From contig CAMBSA010000082.1 in NCBI GenBank assembly GCA_945869935.1, positions 1 through 7,359 on the forward strand: DNA of 7,359 nt, given 5' to 3'. Made by a program: the position numbers and the translations under genes. Positions 6,532-7,359 of this stretch are shown in pieces. Positions within the stretch are counted from its first letter, which is position 1; the number at the start of each line of letters is the position of its first letter. A model generated the notes under the pieces. That model was not told the origin of the DNA. It saw nothing but the letters and a program-made list of their open reading frames with translations, and made no database searches. This DNA is from Bordetella parapertussis (GTDB lineage: Bacteria; Pseudomonadota; Gammaproteobacteria; Burkholderiales; SG8-39).

Positions 6532-7359
6532 TCAATCGAGCGAACGTACGACCCGGAAACCGACCGAGTCGTAGGGCGTCGTCGAAGAAAAATTTCCGCG
6601 ATTGGACGTGCGCACATTGCGCGGGTTGCTGTTCCAGGCGGCACCACGGGTGACACGGATCGGGCAGTCATCCCACGCACGCGCGGATCCGTCCTCCGGC
6701 GCCCCGCGATAGCCTCGATTCTCGCCATCCGTCCAGCAATCCCCGGTCCATTCCCACACGTTGCCGAGCATGTCATGCAATCCCCACGCGTTCGGTCGAT
6801 AACTCCCCACCGGCGCGGTATGCGCGTATCCGTCCTCGCAATCGGCGAACGGGGTCCAACCAAGTTCCCGTTGCATGGAACGATCGCCCACATTGGCAAA
6901 TGCACAGGCTTCGTTCGCGCCGTCACCCCAGAACCTGCGCGTGATCGAACCCGCGGCTGCCGCGTATTCCCACTCCGCCTCGGTGGCAAGCCGATACGGT
7001 TTGCCGCTTAGTTTTGCGAGCCAGTCCGCAAACGCCTTCGCATCCGACCAATTGACGCACACCACCGGATCACGGTCGGTTTGCTCAAAGCCGGGGTTTC
7101 GCCAGTTCTTCCCCGCGTCCCCCTTCCACGACTCGCCCGTCCATGACGCGCAACCTGTCTGATTTCGCCCCGTGGCCTCGACGAATCGCCAGTACTCTTG
7201 CCGTGTTATCTCGAAACGCCCTATCGCGAACCCGCGGGCAATTGTCACCGGATGCCGCGGCCCCTCGCGATCCGGGCTCCAGTTCTCCGGGTCCTCATCC
7301 GACGTCCCCATGAGAAAGCGCCCCGTAGGCACTACCATCATTTCGGGACAGATGCCGCA
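6532..7359 (-). CDS. SUMF1/formylglycine-generating-enzyme-fold protein, 5' end beyond window
   Basis: The visible part is 275 residues and is open to the right edge. The first six codons in view read CGICPE and continue into MMVVPTGRFLMG, matching the common CPEMVxxPxGxFxMG opening of FGE-sulfatase domains, so the ATG at 7341 is an internal Met and the true start is further right. Numbered from the edge, DPVVCVNWSDAKAFADWL (97-114), YRLATEAEWEYAAAAG (122-137), WGLHDMLGNVWEWTGD (192-207), RVTRGAAWNSNPRNVRTSNR (235-254) and the closing VGFRVVR (266-272) are the domain hallmarks. True formylglycine-generating enzymes have two catalytic cysteines near the C-terminus; here that stretch (after RGAAW) has none, so sulfatase activation is unlikely. 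C208 and C232 flank the GAPEDGSA loop and could form a disulfide, as seems usual in this subfamily. The fold is reused in many roles (for example EgtB-like enzymes and ligand-binding domains); the function here is unknown. It is on the same strand as fdhB but separated by 156 bases, so it is probably a separate unit. Confidence 0.9.
   Translation of the reverse strand, partial: CGICPEMMVVPTGRFLMGTSDEDPENWSPDREGPRHPVTIARGFAIGRFEITRQEYWRFVEATGRNQTGCASWTGESWKGDAGKNWRNPGFEQTDRDPVVCVNWSDAKAFADWLAKLSGKPYRLATEAEWEYAAAAGSITRRFWGDGANEACAFANVGDRSMQRELGWTPFADCEDGYAHTAPVGSYRPNAWGLHDMLGNVWEWTGDCWTDGENRGYRGAPEDGSARAWDDCPIRVTRGAAWNSNPRNVRTSNRGNFSSTTPYDSVGFRVVRSLD

Overview
The window is a high-GC bacterial segment (roughly 60 % by eye) in which every supportable gene lies on the minus strand, so the reading order is from right to left. 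Codon use, the FNR-type operator and the gene repertoire fit a pseudomonadotal (proteobacterial) genome, probably respiratory and able to face low oxygen; the sequence alone does not fix the taxon more closely.

Layout from right to left. At 7359-6532 is the C-terminal part of a formylglycine-generating-enzyme/SUMF1-fold protein whose start lies outside the window. A 156-base gap (6531-6376) follows, holding a good FNR/ANR-type palindrome. Next is a two-gene formate dehydrogenase operon: fdhB (6375-4672, a NuoE-NuoF fusion that binds FMN and NAD, probable GTG start), then fdhA (4558-1748, the 936-residue molybdopterin/iron-sulfur catalytic subunit). The 113-base gap between them is largely filled by an inverted array of a 10-base repeat. 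Downstream are a 98-residue protein of unknown function (1651-1355) and a SulP/SLC26-family anion transporter (1324 to beyond the left edge). The SulP gene carries an apparent frameshift near 370, and its C-terminal STAS region, if present, is out of view.

How the genes work together. FdhA would oxidise formate to CO2 at a bis-MGD molybdenum or tungsten centre. Electrons would pass through its N-terminal Fe-S domain to FdhB, which reduces NAD+ at FMN. The subunit plan (one large alpha subunit and one fused beta subunit) matches the two-subunit NAD-linked enzyme known as FDH1 in Methylobacterium rather than the multi-subunit Fds type with separate gamma and beta proteins. The small protein and the SulP transporter follow with short gaps and may be co-transcribed; a link between CO2/bicarbonate produced by FDH and an anion transporter is possible but only inferred.

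I see no wholly new system here. The points most worth a second look are the SulP frameshift, the decamer inverted-repeat element inside the fdh operon, the FNR-type box before fdhB, the missing His-Cys3 cluster motif in FdhA, and the unidentified 98-residue protein.
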